From assembly GCF_014648075.1 (NCBI RefSeq), contig NZ_BMQK01000001.1, forward strand, positions 372,001-436,000: DNA of 64,000 bases. Direction: 5' to 3'. The position numbers were made by a program, and so were the translations under genes. The stretch is from Streptomyces ruber. GTDB taxonomy: Bacteria; Actinomycetota; Actinomycetes; Streptomycetales; Streptomycetaceae. Positions 25,896-34,597 of this stretch are shown in pieces; positions within the stretch are counted from its first letter, which is position 1, and every line of letters begins with the position of its first letter. Below the pieces are notes generated by a model. It made no database searches, had not been told where the DNA came from, and worked only from the letters and a program-made list of their open reading frames with translations.

Positions 25896-27746
25896 ATGCC
25901 GGACACGAACGGGTACCTGCCCATCGCCGAGCACGGCCTGATCGGCGACCTGCGGACCGTCGCCCTCGTGGGCAGCGACGGCACCATCGACTGGTACTGC
26001 TGCCCGAGTTTCGACGCCCCCAGCGTCTTCGCCTCCCTGCTGGACGGCGAGCGGGGCGGCCGCTTCGAGCTGGCGGCCTCCGTGCCCGCGCGGACCAAGC
26101 AGTTCTACTTCCCCGACACCAACGTGCTGATCACCCGGTTCTTCACCGAGGACGGCGCGGCGGAGATCCAGGACTTCATGCCCGTGACCGCCGACCCGGC
26201 GGACGAGGCCGGCGAGGGAGGACGGCACCGGCTGATCCGGCGGGTGCTGTGCGTACGCGGCACCGTCCCGTTCCGGGTGCGGGTGGCCCCGCGGTTCCAG
26301 TACGGCGCCGACCCGCACACCGTACGGACGCGGGACGGCCTGGTGGTCTTCGAGTCCGGCGGCCTGTCCCTCGCCCTGACCTCCACGGTGCCGCTGGAGC
26401 ACGCCGACGGCGACGCCCGGACCGAGTTCAAGCTCGCCGAGGGCGAGGCCGCGGTGTTCGCGCTCGACCAGGTGGGCGGCGAGGTGCCGCCGCGCGGCTG
26501 CGCCCTCGCGGAGGCGGAGCGCGAGTTCGAGGCGACGGTCGCGTACTGGCGGCGCTGGCTGTCGCAGTCCCGCTACCGGGGCCGGTGGCGGGAGATGGTG
26601 CACCGCTCCGCGCTCACCCTGAAGCTGCTCACCTACGCCCCGACCGGCGCGATCGTCGCCGCGCCCACCACCAGCCTGCCCGAGCAGCTCGGCGGCGAGC
26701 GCAACTGGGACTACCGGTACGTGTGGGTCCGGGACGCCGCCTTCTGCGTGTACGCGCTACTGAGGCTGGGTTTCACGGGCGAGGCGGAGGCCTTCATGAA
26801 GTTCCTCGCCCGGTACATCAGCCCCGGCGACGGCGGCCCCGGCGACGGCGGCCCGGGCGACGCCGGACCGTCCGGCCCGCTGCAGATCATGTACGGCATC
26901 GACGGCCGCACCGACCTGACCGAACGCATGCTGCCCCACCTGGAGGGCCACCGGGGTTCGGCCCCGGTCCGCGTCGGCAACGCCGCCGCCGGCCAGCTCC
27001 AGCTCGACATCTACGGCGCCCTGATCGACTCGGTCTACCTCTACGACAAGTGGGCCCACCCGATCTCCAGCGACCAGTGGGACGACGTCTGCCGGCTGGT
27101 GGACTGGGTGTGCCGGAACTGGGACCAGCCGGACGAGGGCATCTGGGAGACCCGGGGCGGGCGCAAGAACTTCCTGTACTCGCGGCTGATGTGCTGGGTG
27201 GGCGTCGAGCGCGCCATCCGGACGGCCAACCGGCGCGGTCTGCCCGCGGACCTGCCGCGCTGGCGGGAGACCCGCGACACCATCTACCGGCGGATCATGG
27301 ACCGCGGCTGGTCCGCCTCCCGGCAGGCGTTCACCCAGGTGGAGGACGGCGACGTACTCGACGCCGCCGTCCTGATGATGCCGCTGGCCAAGTTCATCTC
27401 GCCCACCGACCCCAAGTGGCTGTCCACCCTGGACGCGCTCACCGAGGAACTGGTGTCCGACTCGCTGGTCTACCGGTACGACCCTCAGGCCAGCCCGGAC
27501 GGTCTGCGCGGCGACGAGGGCACTTTCTCCATCTGCTCGTTCTGGTACGTCGAGGCGCTCACCCGGGCGGGCCGCGTCGACGAGGCGCGGCTGGCCTTCG
27601 AGAAGATGCTCACCTACGCCAACCACCTCGGCCTGTACGCCGAGGAGATCAGCCGCACGGGCGAGCAGCAGGGCAACTTCCCGCAGGCCTTCACGCACCT
27701 CGCGCTGATCAGCGCGGCGTTCAACCTGGACCGCGCGCTGGGCTGA
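25896..27746 (+). CDS. Glycoside hydrolase family 15 protein (trehalase or glucoamylase-like)
   Basis: 616 residues without a signal peptide, so cytoplasmic. The N-terminal beta-sandwich starts YLPIAEHGLIGDLRTVALVG and SDGTIDWYCCPSFDAPSVFA, a well-known GH15 opening in actinobacteria. The (alpha/alpha)6 barrel includes WDYRYVWVRDAAFCVYALL and GTFSICSFWYVEALTRAG, the region of the catalytic acids. A Gly-rich insert GDGGPGDGGPGDAGP at about 311-325 is a linker expansion. The mycobacterial trehalase is of this type, so trehalose or maltodextrin is plausible. It is convergent with the GH3 gene. Confidence 0.88.
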   Translation: MPDTNGYLPIAEHGLIGDLRTVALVGSDGTIDWYCCPSFDAPSVFASLLDGERGGRFELAASVPARTKQFYFPDTNVLITRFFTEDGAAEIQDFMPVTADPADEAGEGGRHRLIRRVLCVRGTVPFRVRVAPRFQYGADPHTVRTRDGLVVFESGGLSLALTSTVPLEHADGDARTEFKLAEGEAAVFALDQVGGEVPPRGCALAEAEREFEATVAYWRRWLSQSRYRGRWREMVHRSALTLKLLTYAPTGAIVAAPTTSLPEQLGGERNWDYRYVWVRDAAFCVYALLRLGFTGEAEAFMKFLARYISPGDGGPGDGGPGDAGPSGPLQIMYGIDGRTDLTERMLPHLEGHRGSAPVRVGNAAAGQLQLDIYGALIDSVYLYDKWAHPISSDQWDDVCRLVDWVCRNWDQPDEGIWETRGGRKNFLYSRLMCWVGVERAIRTANRRGLPADLPRWRETRDTIYRRIMDRGWSASRQAFTQVEDGDVLDAAVLMMPLAKFISPTDPKWLSTLDALTEELVSDSLVYRYDPQASPDGLRGDEGTFSICSFWYVEALTRAGRVDEARLAFEKMLTYANHLGLYAEEISRTGEQQGNFPQAFTHLALISAAFNLDRALG

Positions 27747-27750
27747 GGCC

Positions 27751-30084
27751 CTAGCGCACCGGCGTCACCTCGGTGGGGCAGAGCAGCCGCCGGTCCGTGC
27801 CCAGTACCCGCTCCGGTCCCGTCAGCGTCAGCCGCGCGGTGTGCCGTACGTCCGTGGCGGAGGCGGACAGCCGCAGCTCCAGCGCGCCCGGTTCCACGAT
27901 CCGGCTCCCCGTGCGGCCGGTGAACGCCGACAGGTCGGCGTGGAAGCGGAACGTGAGCCGCCGCGCCTCGCCGGGCGCCAGTTCCACGCGCCGGTAGCCG
28001 ATCAGCCGGACGTCCGGGCGGGTCACCTGCGCGACCGGGTCGTGCAGGTAGAGCTGGACGACCTCGGCGCCCGCCCGCTCACCCGTGTTGGTGACGGTGA
28101 CCGCCAGGTCGTACGACCCGTCCGTGGTGATCTCCGCGTCCGGTGCCGTGATGTCGTCCCAGGTGAAGGCGGTGTACGAGCGGCCGTGCCCGAAGGGGTA
28201 CAGCGGGGTCGGGTCGAGGCTGCTGACCTCGCCCGCGAGGCCCAGCGGCGGCTGGAGGTACGTCCACGGCTGGCCGCCGGGCCCGCGGGGCACGCTCACC
28301 GGGAGGCGGCCCGACGGGTTCACCCGGCCGCTCAGGACGCCCGCCACCGCCGGGCCGCCCTCCTCGCCCGGGAAGAACGCCTGCACGGTCGCGGCGACCC
28401 GCCCCTCCCAGCGGCCGAGCGCGTACGGGCGGCCGGTCAGCAGCACCGGCACCACCGGCACCCCCGTCGCGACCAGCGCGTCGAGCAGCTCTCCCTGGAC
28501 TCCGGGCAGGTTCAGGTCGGCCACGTCGCAGCCCTCGCCCGACGTGCCCCGGCCGAACAGCCCCGCCCGGTCGCCGAGGACCGCCAGGCACACGTCCGCC
28601 TCGGCCGCCCGCGCCACGGCCTCCGCGAAACCGGAGGTGTCCGGGCCGGAGGTGTCGCAGCCCTCGGTGTACGTGATCTTGGCGTCGGGGAGTTCGGCGC
28701 GCAGGGCCTGGAGGAGGGTGGGGATCTCGATGCCCACCGGCTTGTCCGGGTGCTGGACGCCCACGTGGGAGGGGAACGAGTAGCAGCCGAGCATGGCCAG
28801 CGGGTCGTCGGCGCGCGGGCCCACCACCGCGATACGGGCGTCGGGGGCGAGCGGCAGCAGCCCGTCCGGGTTGGCGAGCAGGACCACGGACTCCTCGGCG
28901 AGCCGGCGGGCGAGGGCGCGGTTGCCCGCCGAGTCCAGGTCGACCGTCACGGAACCCTCGGCGGGCGCCGGTTCCCAGTCCTCGTCCAGCAGCCCCAGCT
29001 CGCACTTCTGGAGCAGCACCCGGCGGGCCGCCCGGTCCACCAGCGACTCGTCGACCGTTCCCGCCCGCACCGCGTCCACCAGCGCGTCCCCGTAGCAGCG
29101 CACCGTCGGCAGCTCCACGTCGATGCCCGCCGCCAGCGCCGCGTGGGCCGCCTCGGCCGGGGTGCCGGCCACCCGGTGCAGCGTCTCCAGGAAGCCGATG
29201 CCGAAGTAGTCGGCCACCACCGTGCCGTTGAAGCCCCACTCGTGGCGCAGCAGCCAGGTCAGGAGGGCGGGGTCCGCCGAGGCGGGGACGCCGTCGATCT
29301 CGTTGTAGGCCGCCATCACCGAGCGGGCGCCGCCCTCCCGGAGCGCCATCTCGAACGGCACCAGCGTCACGTCCGCGAACTCCCGCGTCCCGGCCCGCAC
29401 CGGCGCGAGGTTGCGGGCGCCCGCCGAGGACGCGTACCCGGCGAAGTGCTTCAGCGTGGCCACGATCCCGGCCGACTCCAGGCCCCGTACGTACGCGGCG
29501 CCGATGGTGCCGACCAGGTACGGGTCCTCGCCGACGGTCTCCTCCACGCGGCCCCAGCGCAGGTCCCGTACCACGTCGAGGACCGGGGCGAGGCCCTGGT
29601 GGACGCCGACCGAGGCGAGGTCGCGGCCGATGCGCGCGGCCATCTCCTCCACCAGGCCGGGGTCGAAGGTGGCGCCCCAGGCCAACGGCACCGGATAGGC
29701 GGTCGCGCCCCAGGCCGTGAAGCCGGCCAGGCACTCCTCGTGGGCGACGGCCGGGATGCCGAACCGGCTCGCCTCGGCTATCCGGCGCTGGGCGCGGGCC
29801 AGTGCCTGCGCGCCCAGCGCCGGGTCCACGGGGGCGGTGCCGAAGGACCGGGTGAGCTGGCCGAGACCGCGGGTGATCAGCTCGCTCCAGTCGTAGTCCG
29901 CGGTCATCTCGTGCTGGTGGGGCGCGACTCCGTCGCCGTCCGTGTCGGCGCCCACCCACACCCCGTAGAGCTGGGCGGTCTTCTCCTCCAGGGTCATCCG
30001 GGCGAGGAGGTCGTCGACCCGGGCGGCGGCGGGCAGCGCGGGATCGCGCCAGGGAGCGGGGTCACGCCGAGGGGCGGTGGTCAT
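27751..30084 (-). CDS. bxlA: GH3 beta-xylosidase/beta-glucosidase, cytoplasmic
   Basis: 777 residues, no signal peptide. Two-domain GH3 enzyme with a C-terminal fibronectin-III-like domain. VPLAWGATFDPGLVEEMAAR and LKHFAGYASS are the substrate-binding blocks. The nucleophile is Asp292 in GTVVADYFGIGF. Length and neighbours match BxlA, the intracellular beta-xylosidase of the Streptomyces bxlR-bxlEFGA system, which splits imported xylo-oligosaccharides; beta-glucosidase activity cannot be excluded from sequence. It is the last gene of the minus-strand operon, 54 bases after the permease. Confidence 0.88.
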   Translation of the reverse strand: MTTAPRRDPAPWRDPALPAAARVDDLLARMTLEEKTAQLYGVWVGADTDGDGVAPHQHEMTADYDWSELITRGLGQLTRSFGTAPVDPALGAQALARAQRRIAEASRFGIPAVAHEECLAGFTAWGATAYPVPLAWGATFDPGLVEEMAARIGRDLASVGVHQGLAPVLDVVRDLRWGRVEETVGEDPYLVGTIGAAYVRGLESAGIVATLKHFAGYASSAGARNLAPVRAGTREFADVTLVPFEMALREGGARSVMAAYNEIDGVPASADPALLTWLLRHEWGFNGTVVADYFGIGFLETLHRVAGTPAEAAHAALAAGIDVELPTVRCYGDALVDAVRAGTVDESLVDRAARRVLLQKCELGLLDEDWEPAPAEGSVTVDLDSAGNRALARRLAEESVVLLANPDGLLPLAPDARIAVVGPRADDPLAMLGCYSFPSHVGVQHPDKPVGIEIPTLLQALRAELPDAKITYTEGCDTSGPDTSGFAEAVARAAEADVCLAVLGDRAGLFGRGTSGEGCDVADLNLPGVQGELLDALVATGVPVVPVLLTGRPYALGRWEGRVAATVQAFFPGEEGGPAVAGVLSGRVNPSGRLPVSVPRGPGGQPWTYLQPPLGLAGEVSSLDPTPLYPFGHGRSYTAFTWDDITAPDAEITTDGSYDLAVTVTNTGERAGAEVVQLYLHDPVAQVTRPDVRLIGYRRVELAPGEARRLTFRFHADLSAFTGRTGSRIVEPGALELRLSASATDVRHTARLTLTGPERVLGTDRRLLCPTEVTPVR

Positions 30085-30138
30085 GAAACTCCTGTCGAGG
30101 CTGTAGGGAGGGGGCGTCGGGCGGCGGCGGAGCGGTCC

Positions 30139-31038
30139 TCACTTGCCGCCCACGCCCATCAGGCCGTTCACGAGGGCGCGGCGGGCCAGCAGGTAGACGA
30201 CGAAGATCGGGACACCGGAGAGGACGACGGAGGCGAGCAGCGCGGGGATGTTCACGCCGAACTGGCTCACGTAGTTGAAGAGCCCGAGGGTGAGCACGCG
30301 CGGGCCGTCCGACTGGGTGAAGATCAGCGGGAAGAGGAAGCCGTTCCACGCCTGGAGCGCGGAGTAGATCACCACCGTGCTGATGCCGCCCTTGGCGAGC
30401 GGGACCGTGAGCTGGAGCAGCATCCGCAGCGGGGAGGCGCCGTCCAGCGCCATCGCCTCGTACAGCTCCTCCGAGATGTCCCGCAGCGTGCCGGTCAGGA
30501 TCAGTACCGAGACCGGCATCGCGAAGGCCGCCGTCGGCAGGATGACGGCCGGCAGTGTGTCGTACAGGCCGAGCTCGGAGATCAGCAGGTAGAGCGGGAC
30601 CACGACCGCCTGCGCCGGGATCGCGACGCCCAGCAGGAACAGCCGGAACGCAGCCCCCGACCAGCGGGTGCGGGTGCGCACGGCGACGTACGCGAGGGGC
30701 ACCGACAGCAGGAGCACGAGGGCGACGACCGCCACCGCGACGATCGCCGTGTTGACGAGGAGGTGGCCGAATCCGCTGTCGAGGACGGTGTTGTAGTTGT
30801 CGAGGGTGGGGTTCGTGGGCGGGCGCAGGGGGTTCTCGGTGAGGGCCTGTTCCTGGTCGGTGAGCGAGGCCGACAGCATCGCGTAGATCGGGACCAGGAC
30901 GACCAGCAGCCACAGGGTGGCGCCGAGGCCGGCCACCGGGTTGGGACGCCGGGACCAGTGCCTGCGGCGGGGCGCCTGGCGCGGGGGGTCGGCGGGCTCG
31001 ACGGTCTTCGCGGGACGCGGCAGCGTGGTGTGTGACAC
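30139..31038 (-). CDS. bxlG: Sugar ABC transporter permease (MalG type)
   Basis: 299 residues, six membrane helices after a basic N terminus rich in Arg and Pro. The EAA-loop region reads LYEAMALDGASPLRMLLQL, which docks onto the ATPase, followed by LAKGGISTVVIYSALQAWNG. It pairs with the permease at 31043 and the binding protein at 31951. No ATPase gene is in the operon; in Streptomyces one shared ATPase, MsiK, serves many CUT1 sugar importers. The name is given by operon arrangement, not by a substrate test. Confidence 0.88.
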   Translation of the reverse strand: MSHTTLPRPAKTVEPADPPRQAPRRRHWSRRPNPVAGLGATLWLLVVLVPIYAMLSASLTDQEQALTENPLRPPTNPTLDNYNTVLDSGFGHLLVNTAIVAVAVVALVLLLSVPLAYVAVRTRTRWSGAAFRLFLLGVAIPAQAVVVPLYLLISELGLYDTLPAVILPTAAFAMPVSVLILTGTLRDISEELYEAMALDGASPLRMLLQLTVPLAKGGISTVVIYSALQAWNGFLFPLIFTQSDGPRVLTLGLFNYVSQFGVNIPALLASVVLSGVPIFVVYLLARRALVNGLMGVGGK

Positions 31039-31042
31039 TCCG

Positions 31043-31954
31043 TCACATCCCTTCTCTGGTGCTGCGCATGCCGCCGAACCCGGTCAGCCGGACCAGCAGC
31101 AGGGACAGCCCGGTGGCGGCGATGACGAGGAAGGAGGCGATGGCGCTCGCGTAGCCGAAGTCGTACGACTGGAAGCCCGCCTCGTACATCAGGTACGGCA
31201 GGATCGCGGTGTCGGTGCCCGGGCCGCCCCTGGTCAGGAGCAGCACGGTCTCGAAGTACGTGAGCGAGCCGGCGATCATCATCACGCTCGACGTCGTCAT
31301 GGTGTGGCGGAGCTGGGGCAGCGTGATCGAGAAGAACTGGCGGTAGCGGCCCGCGCCGTCGACCGTCGCCGCCTGGTACAGCACCGCCGGGATCTGCCGG
31401 GCACCGCCCTGGTAGATCAGCGTGTGCAGCGGGATGAACTGCCAGCCGCCGACGAACACGATCGCGAGGAACGCCCCGCTGGACGAGCCGAGGACGCCGG
31501 TGCGGACGACGCCGAAGTTCGGGTCGAGGAGTGCGTAGAAGAGCAGCGCGATCGCGGCGGAGGACAGCACCAGCGGCACGAAGAAGATCGCGGAGAGGAC
31601 GGCGCGGTTGCGCTGGGGGCCCGCCGCCCACACCCCGAGCAGCAGCGCCACCACCGTCTGGAACGCCCAGCTGCACACCGTCAGCAGGACGGTCAGCCAC
31701 AGGGACTGGGTCAGCCGCGGGTCGTCCAGCAGCTTCTGCCAGTTGGCGAGACCCACCGGCTTCGGGGCGTTGAGGCCGTCCCACTCGGTGAAGGACAGGT
31801 AGAAGGCCAGGGCCATCGGGACGATGGCGAAGAAGACGAAGAACAGGACGCCGGGCAGCGCCCAGGCGGCGTGCGGCCGGCCCGCCCGCGCGCCTTTCGC
31901 GGGCCGGGCGGCCTCGGACCGCCCGGACGGCCGCTTGTCGACCGTGACGCTCAC
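31043..31954 (-). CDS. bxlF: Sugar ABC transporter permease (MalF type)
   Basis: 303 residues, six membrane helices after a basic N terminus ([20 protein letters not shown]). The EAA loop is [20 protein letters not shown]. The GTG at 31954 overlaps the stop of the binding-protein gene (GTGA), which fixes the start and shows coupling. It forms the channel together with the 30139 permease, 4 bases downstream. Confidence 0.9.
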   Translation of the reverse strand: MSVTVDKRPSGRSEAARPAKGARAGRPHAAWALPGVLFFVFFAIVPMALAFYLSFTEWDGLNAPKPVGLANWQKLLDDPRLTQSLWLTVLLTVCSWAFQTVVALLLGVWAAGPQRNRAVLSAIFFVPLVLSSAAIALLFYALLDPNFGVVRTGVLGSSSGAFLAIVFVGGWQFIPLHTLIYQGGARQIPAVLYQAATVDGAGRYRQFFSITLPQLRHTMTTSSVMMIAGSLTYFETVLLLTRGGPGTDTAILPYLMYEAGFQSYDFGYASAIASFLVIAATGLSLLLVRLTGFGGMRSTREGM

Positions 31955-33318
31955 TTCAGCCCCTTGCACGCCGCCACGAACCGGCTCGGGCTCGACTTGC
32001 CCGCGAAGAGCTTGCCGATCTCCGTCAGCATCCTGGCGCTCAGCTCGTCACCGATCGCCTGGTCCCAGGAGAGCGTGAAGGCGGGGGCCTTCTCGACCAG
32101 GTCGTACTGGAATCTGGCGTACTCGGGGTTCGGTGCCGCGTCCAGCAGCTTGGCCGCGTTGGAGGTGGTCGGCACGTCGCCGTTGTCGACCAGGGCCTGT
32201 GCGTACTCCTCGGAGGCGCAGTCCTTGAGGAAGGCGATGGCCGCGTCCTTGTTCTTGGTACGGGCGTTGATCGACCAGTAGTTGGTGGGGTTGCCGACCA
32301 CGTTGCGGATGTCGCCGGTGCCGCCCTCGATCGCGGGGAAGGCCGTCCAGCCCAGGTTCCTGCGGGCGAAGTCCGGGAACTTGCCGAGCTGCGTCGAGTA
32401 CTCCCACGAGCCCATCAGGTGCATGGCCGCCCTGCCCTTGGCGAAGACCGCGGGGGCGCTGTCGTTGGTGTACTTCACCGAGGTGAAGTCGGAGCCGAAG
32501 GCGCCGTCGTCGACGAGGTCCCGCGCCATCTCGGCCGCCTTGAGCATGGCCGGGTCGCCCCAGCCCTCGGCGTCGCCGTCCTGGATGCGCCGGAAGACCT
32601 CGTGGCCGCCGATGCGGTCCACCAGGTACTCCAGCCACATCAGCTCGGGCCAGATGTCGCCGCCGCCGAGCGCGAACGGGGTGATGCCCGCCTTCTTCAG
32701 CTTGGCGTTGTTGTCGAGGAGCTGGTCCCAGGTGGTGGGCGGCTGAAGCTTGTGCTCGGCGAAGACGGACTTGTTGTAGAAGAGGATCACCGGCTGCATG
32801 CCGCGCATGGGGATGCCGTAGTGGCGGCCCTTGAGGTCGCCGGACGACAGCACCGAGGGGATGAAGCCGTCCTTGAGCACCGGGTCGTCCTCGATGACGT
32901 CGGTGAGGTCGACGAGCTTGCCGGCCTCCTCGTACGCCTTGATGGAGCCGCCGCCCCAGTTGAAGAAGACGTCGGGGGCGCTGGGGGAGCCCATGGCCGT
33001 CCGCAGCTTCGGGGGGTAGTCGGAGCCGGGAATCCGTTCCAGCTCGACCTTGCCGCCGGTCTCCTTCGCCGCGGCCGACTTGTTGAACCGGTCCACGGAC
33101 GCCTCTTGGATCTTCACCGCGGTGTCCCCGTACACGAAGGCGGTGAGGGTCCCGCTGCCGCCGCCCGAGCCGCCGCTGCCGGAGCCGCAGGCGGTCAGGC
33201 CGGCGCCGAGGCCGGTGGTGAGCACCGTGGTGGCTCCGGCACCGAGGACCCAGCGCCTGCTGAATGTGCGGCTCCCCGCAGGCCGTCCGCCGTTGGACAG
33301 CCCTCTGTTCGACTCCAT
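31951..33318 (-). CDS. bxlE: Extracellular sugar-binding lipoprotein, Tat-type signal
   Basis: 455 residues from ATG 33318 (AAGGGTG upstream). The N terminus carries [20 protein letters not shown] followed by the lipobox LTAC, so a twin-arginine-exported lipoprotein is likely. The mature part is a cluster-B (CUT1) solute-binding protein, with [20 protein letters not shown] and [20 protein letters not shown]. In the bxl system this protein binds xylobiose and larger xylo-oligosaccharides. It is the first gene of the operon, divergent from the LacI gene, with CGAA-N3-TTCG operators at 33347-33379. Confidence 0.88.
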   Translation of the reverse strand: MESNRGLSNGGRPAGSRTFSRRWVLGAGATTVLTTGLGAGLTACGSGSGGSGGGSGTLTAFVYGDTAVKIQEASVDRFNKSAAAKETGGKVELERIPGSDYPPKLRTAMGSPSAPDVFFNWGGGSIKAYEEAGKLVDLTDVIEDDPVLKDGFIPSVLSSGDLKGRHYGIPMRGMQPVILFYNKSVFAEHKLQPPTTWDQLLDNNAKLKKAGITPFALGGGDIWPELMWLEYLVDRIGGHEVFRRIQDGDAEGWGDPAMLKAAEMARDLVDDGAFGSDFTSVKYTNDSAPAVFAKGRAAMHLMGSWEYSTQLGKFPDFARRNLGWTAFPAIEGGTGDIRNVVGNPTNYWSINARTKNKDAAIAFLKDCASEEYAQALVDNGDVPTTSNAAKLLDAAPNPEYARFQYDLVEKAPAFTLSWDQAIGDELSARMLTEIGKLFAGKSSPSRFVAACKGLK

Positions 33319-33346
33319 GACAGCACCCTTCGCGGAAAAGGTCGAG

Positions 33347-33379
33347 CGAATGTTTCGGCATCTGGTTCGAATGTTCCGG
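33347..33379. promoter_or_regulatory. Operator pair between the binding-protein operon and the lacI-type gene
   Basis: CGAATGTTTCGG (33347-33358) and CGAATGTTCCGG (33368-33379) are direct repeats 21 bases, two helical turns, apart. The first is the palindrome CGAA-TGT-TTCG. This fits the CGAA-N-TTCG type of site recalled for BxlR and other xylan regulators of Streptomyces. It lies between the two divergent starts. Confidence 0.6.
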
Positions 33380-33437
33380 GAACGTAAGACGCTCAAGGGG
33401 GTACGTCAAGGGGTCGCGCAGGGATACGATCCCGCCC

Positions 33438-34496
33438 ATGAAGCCGTTGAAGACCGAGGGACCCCGGGCAGGAACGCAGGCCGCGCGCGCTCCGCAGACC
33501 GCGACGCTCGCCGAGATCGCCCGCGAGGCGGGGGTCTCCGCTCCGACTGTTTCGAAGGTGCTCAACGGCCGCGCCGACGTCGCCCCCTCCACCCGCGCCC
33601 GCGTCGAGGAGCTGCTGCGCACGCACGGCTACCGGCGCCGCCGCGCCGAGGCGACCCGCTCACCCCTGATCGACGTGGTCTTCCACGAACTGGAGAGCGC
33701 CTGGGCGATGGAGGTCATCCGGGGCGTGGAGACCGTCGCCCGCGAGGTGGGCCTCAGTGTGGTCCTCTCCGAGAGCGCGGGCCGGCTGACCCCCGGCCGT
33801 ACCTGGGCCGACCAGGTCGCCGCCCGCCGCCCGCACGGCGTGGTGCTGGTGCTCTCGGGGCTCGACGCGTCCCAGCGGGCGCTGCTCACCAGCAGGTCGA
33901 TTCCCTTCGTGGTGATGGACCCGGCGGGCGACCCGGGCGACGACGTGCCCTCCGTCGGCGCCACCAACTGGCAGGGGGGACTCGCCGCCACCCGGCACCT
34001 GATCGAGCTGGGGCACGAGCGCATCGGCGCCATCAGCGGGCCGTCGCGGATGATGTGCAGCCGCGCGCGCGTGGACGGCTACCGCGCCGCCCTGGAGACG
34101 GCCGGGCTCCCGGTCGACCCGGCGCTGATCAGGACGGGCGACTTCCACCACGAGGCCGGCCACCGCCTGGGCCTGGACCTGCTGGGCCGCTCCGACCGCC
34201 CCACGGCCGTCTTCGCGGGCAACGACCTCCAGGCGCTCGGCCTGTACGAGGCCGCGCGCGAGCTGGGGCTGCGCGTCCCCGAGGACCTGAGCGTGGTCGG
34301 GTTCGACGACCTGCCGGTGGCCCGCTGGGTGGGCCCGCCGCTGACGACCGTACGGCAGCCGCTGATGGAGATGGCCGAGGCCGCCACCCGGCTGGTGCTG
34401 GACCTCGGGCGCGAGGAGCCGGCGTCGTCGGCGACCCGGGTCGAGCTGGCGACGAGCCTGGTGGAACGGAGCAGTACGGCACCGCCGCGGCGCTGA
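33438..34496 (+). CDS. bxlR: LacI-family transcriptional repressor
   Basis: 352 residues. The N-terminal LacI HTH is TLAEIAREAGVSAPTVSKVL with the hinge helix VAPSTRARVEELLRTHGY. The periplasmic-binding-protein-like sensor domain follows, with HEVVFHELESAW-type strands and AGNDLQALGLYEAARELGLR then VVGFDDLPVARW. It is divergently placed from the transporter operon and directly upstream of the xylanase. This is the bxlR position, so it most likely releases DNA when a xylo-oligosaccharide binds. The start is ATG 33438. Confidence 0.9.
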   Translation: MKPLKTEGPRAGTQAARAPQTATLAEIAREAGVSAPTVSKVLNGRADVAPSTRARVEELLRTHGYRRRRAEATRSPLIDVVFHELESAWAMEVIRGVETVAREVGLSVVLSESAGRLTPGRTWADQVAARRPHGVVLVLSGLDASQRALLTSRSIPFVVMDPAGDPGDDVPSVGATNWQGGLAATRHLIELGHERIGAISGPSRMMCSRARVDGYRAALETAGLPVDPALIRTGDFHHEAGHRLGLDLLGRSDRPTAVFAGNDLQALGLYEAARELGLRVPEDLSVVGFDDLPVARWVGPPLTTVRQPLMEMAEAATRLVLDLGREEPASSATRVELATSLVERSSTAPPRR

Positions 34497-34563
34497 CGCA
34501 TTGGCGTATTGACGGGTGGAGGGCGCCTCTCCACACTCCTCCGAAGTCAGTCGTTCGCGTCAT

Positions 34564-34574
34564 CGAAACTTTCG
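34564..34574. promoter_or_regulatory. Palindromic operator upstream of the xylanase
   Basis: CGAAACTTTCG is a perfect 5-base palindrome around one C. It is 24 bases upstream of the xylanase ATG and shares CGAA-N3-TTCG with 33347-33357. Xylanase promoters of Streptomyces are recalled to contain this GAAA-N-TTTC type of element. Confidence 0.65.
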
Positions 34575-34597
34575 GCTTCGACTTCGGAGGCACCCCC

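Noticed and set aside
26821..26880. GGCGACGGCGGCCCC repeats in the GH15 gene as a regulatory or CRISPR-like repeat
   Set aside because: The repeat is in frame, encodes a Gly-Asp-Gly-Gly-Pro linker, and lies inside an intact enzyme gene.
33050..34597. A 976-codon fusion of a LacI-region frame with the xylanase
   Set aside because: The upstream part is antisense-like frame shadow of the lacI gene. The xylanase has its own ribosome-binding site, ATG and signal peptide at 34598.
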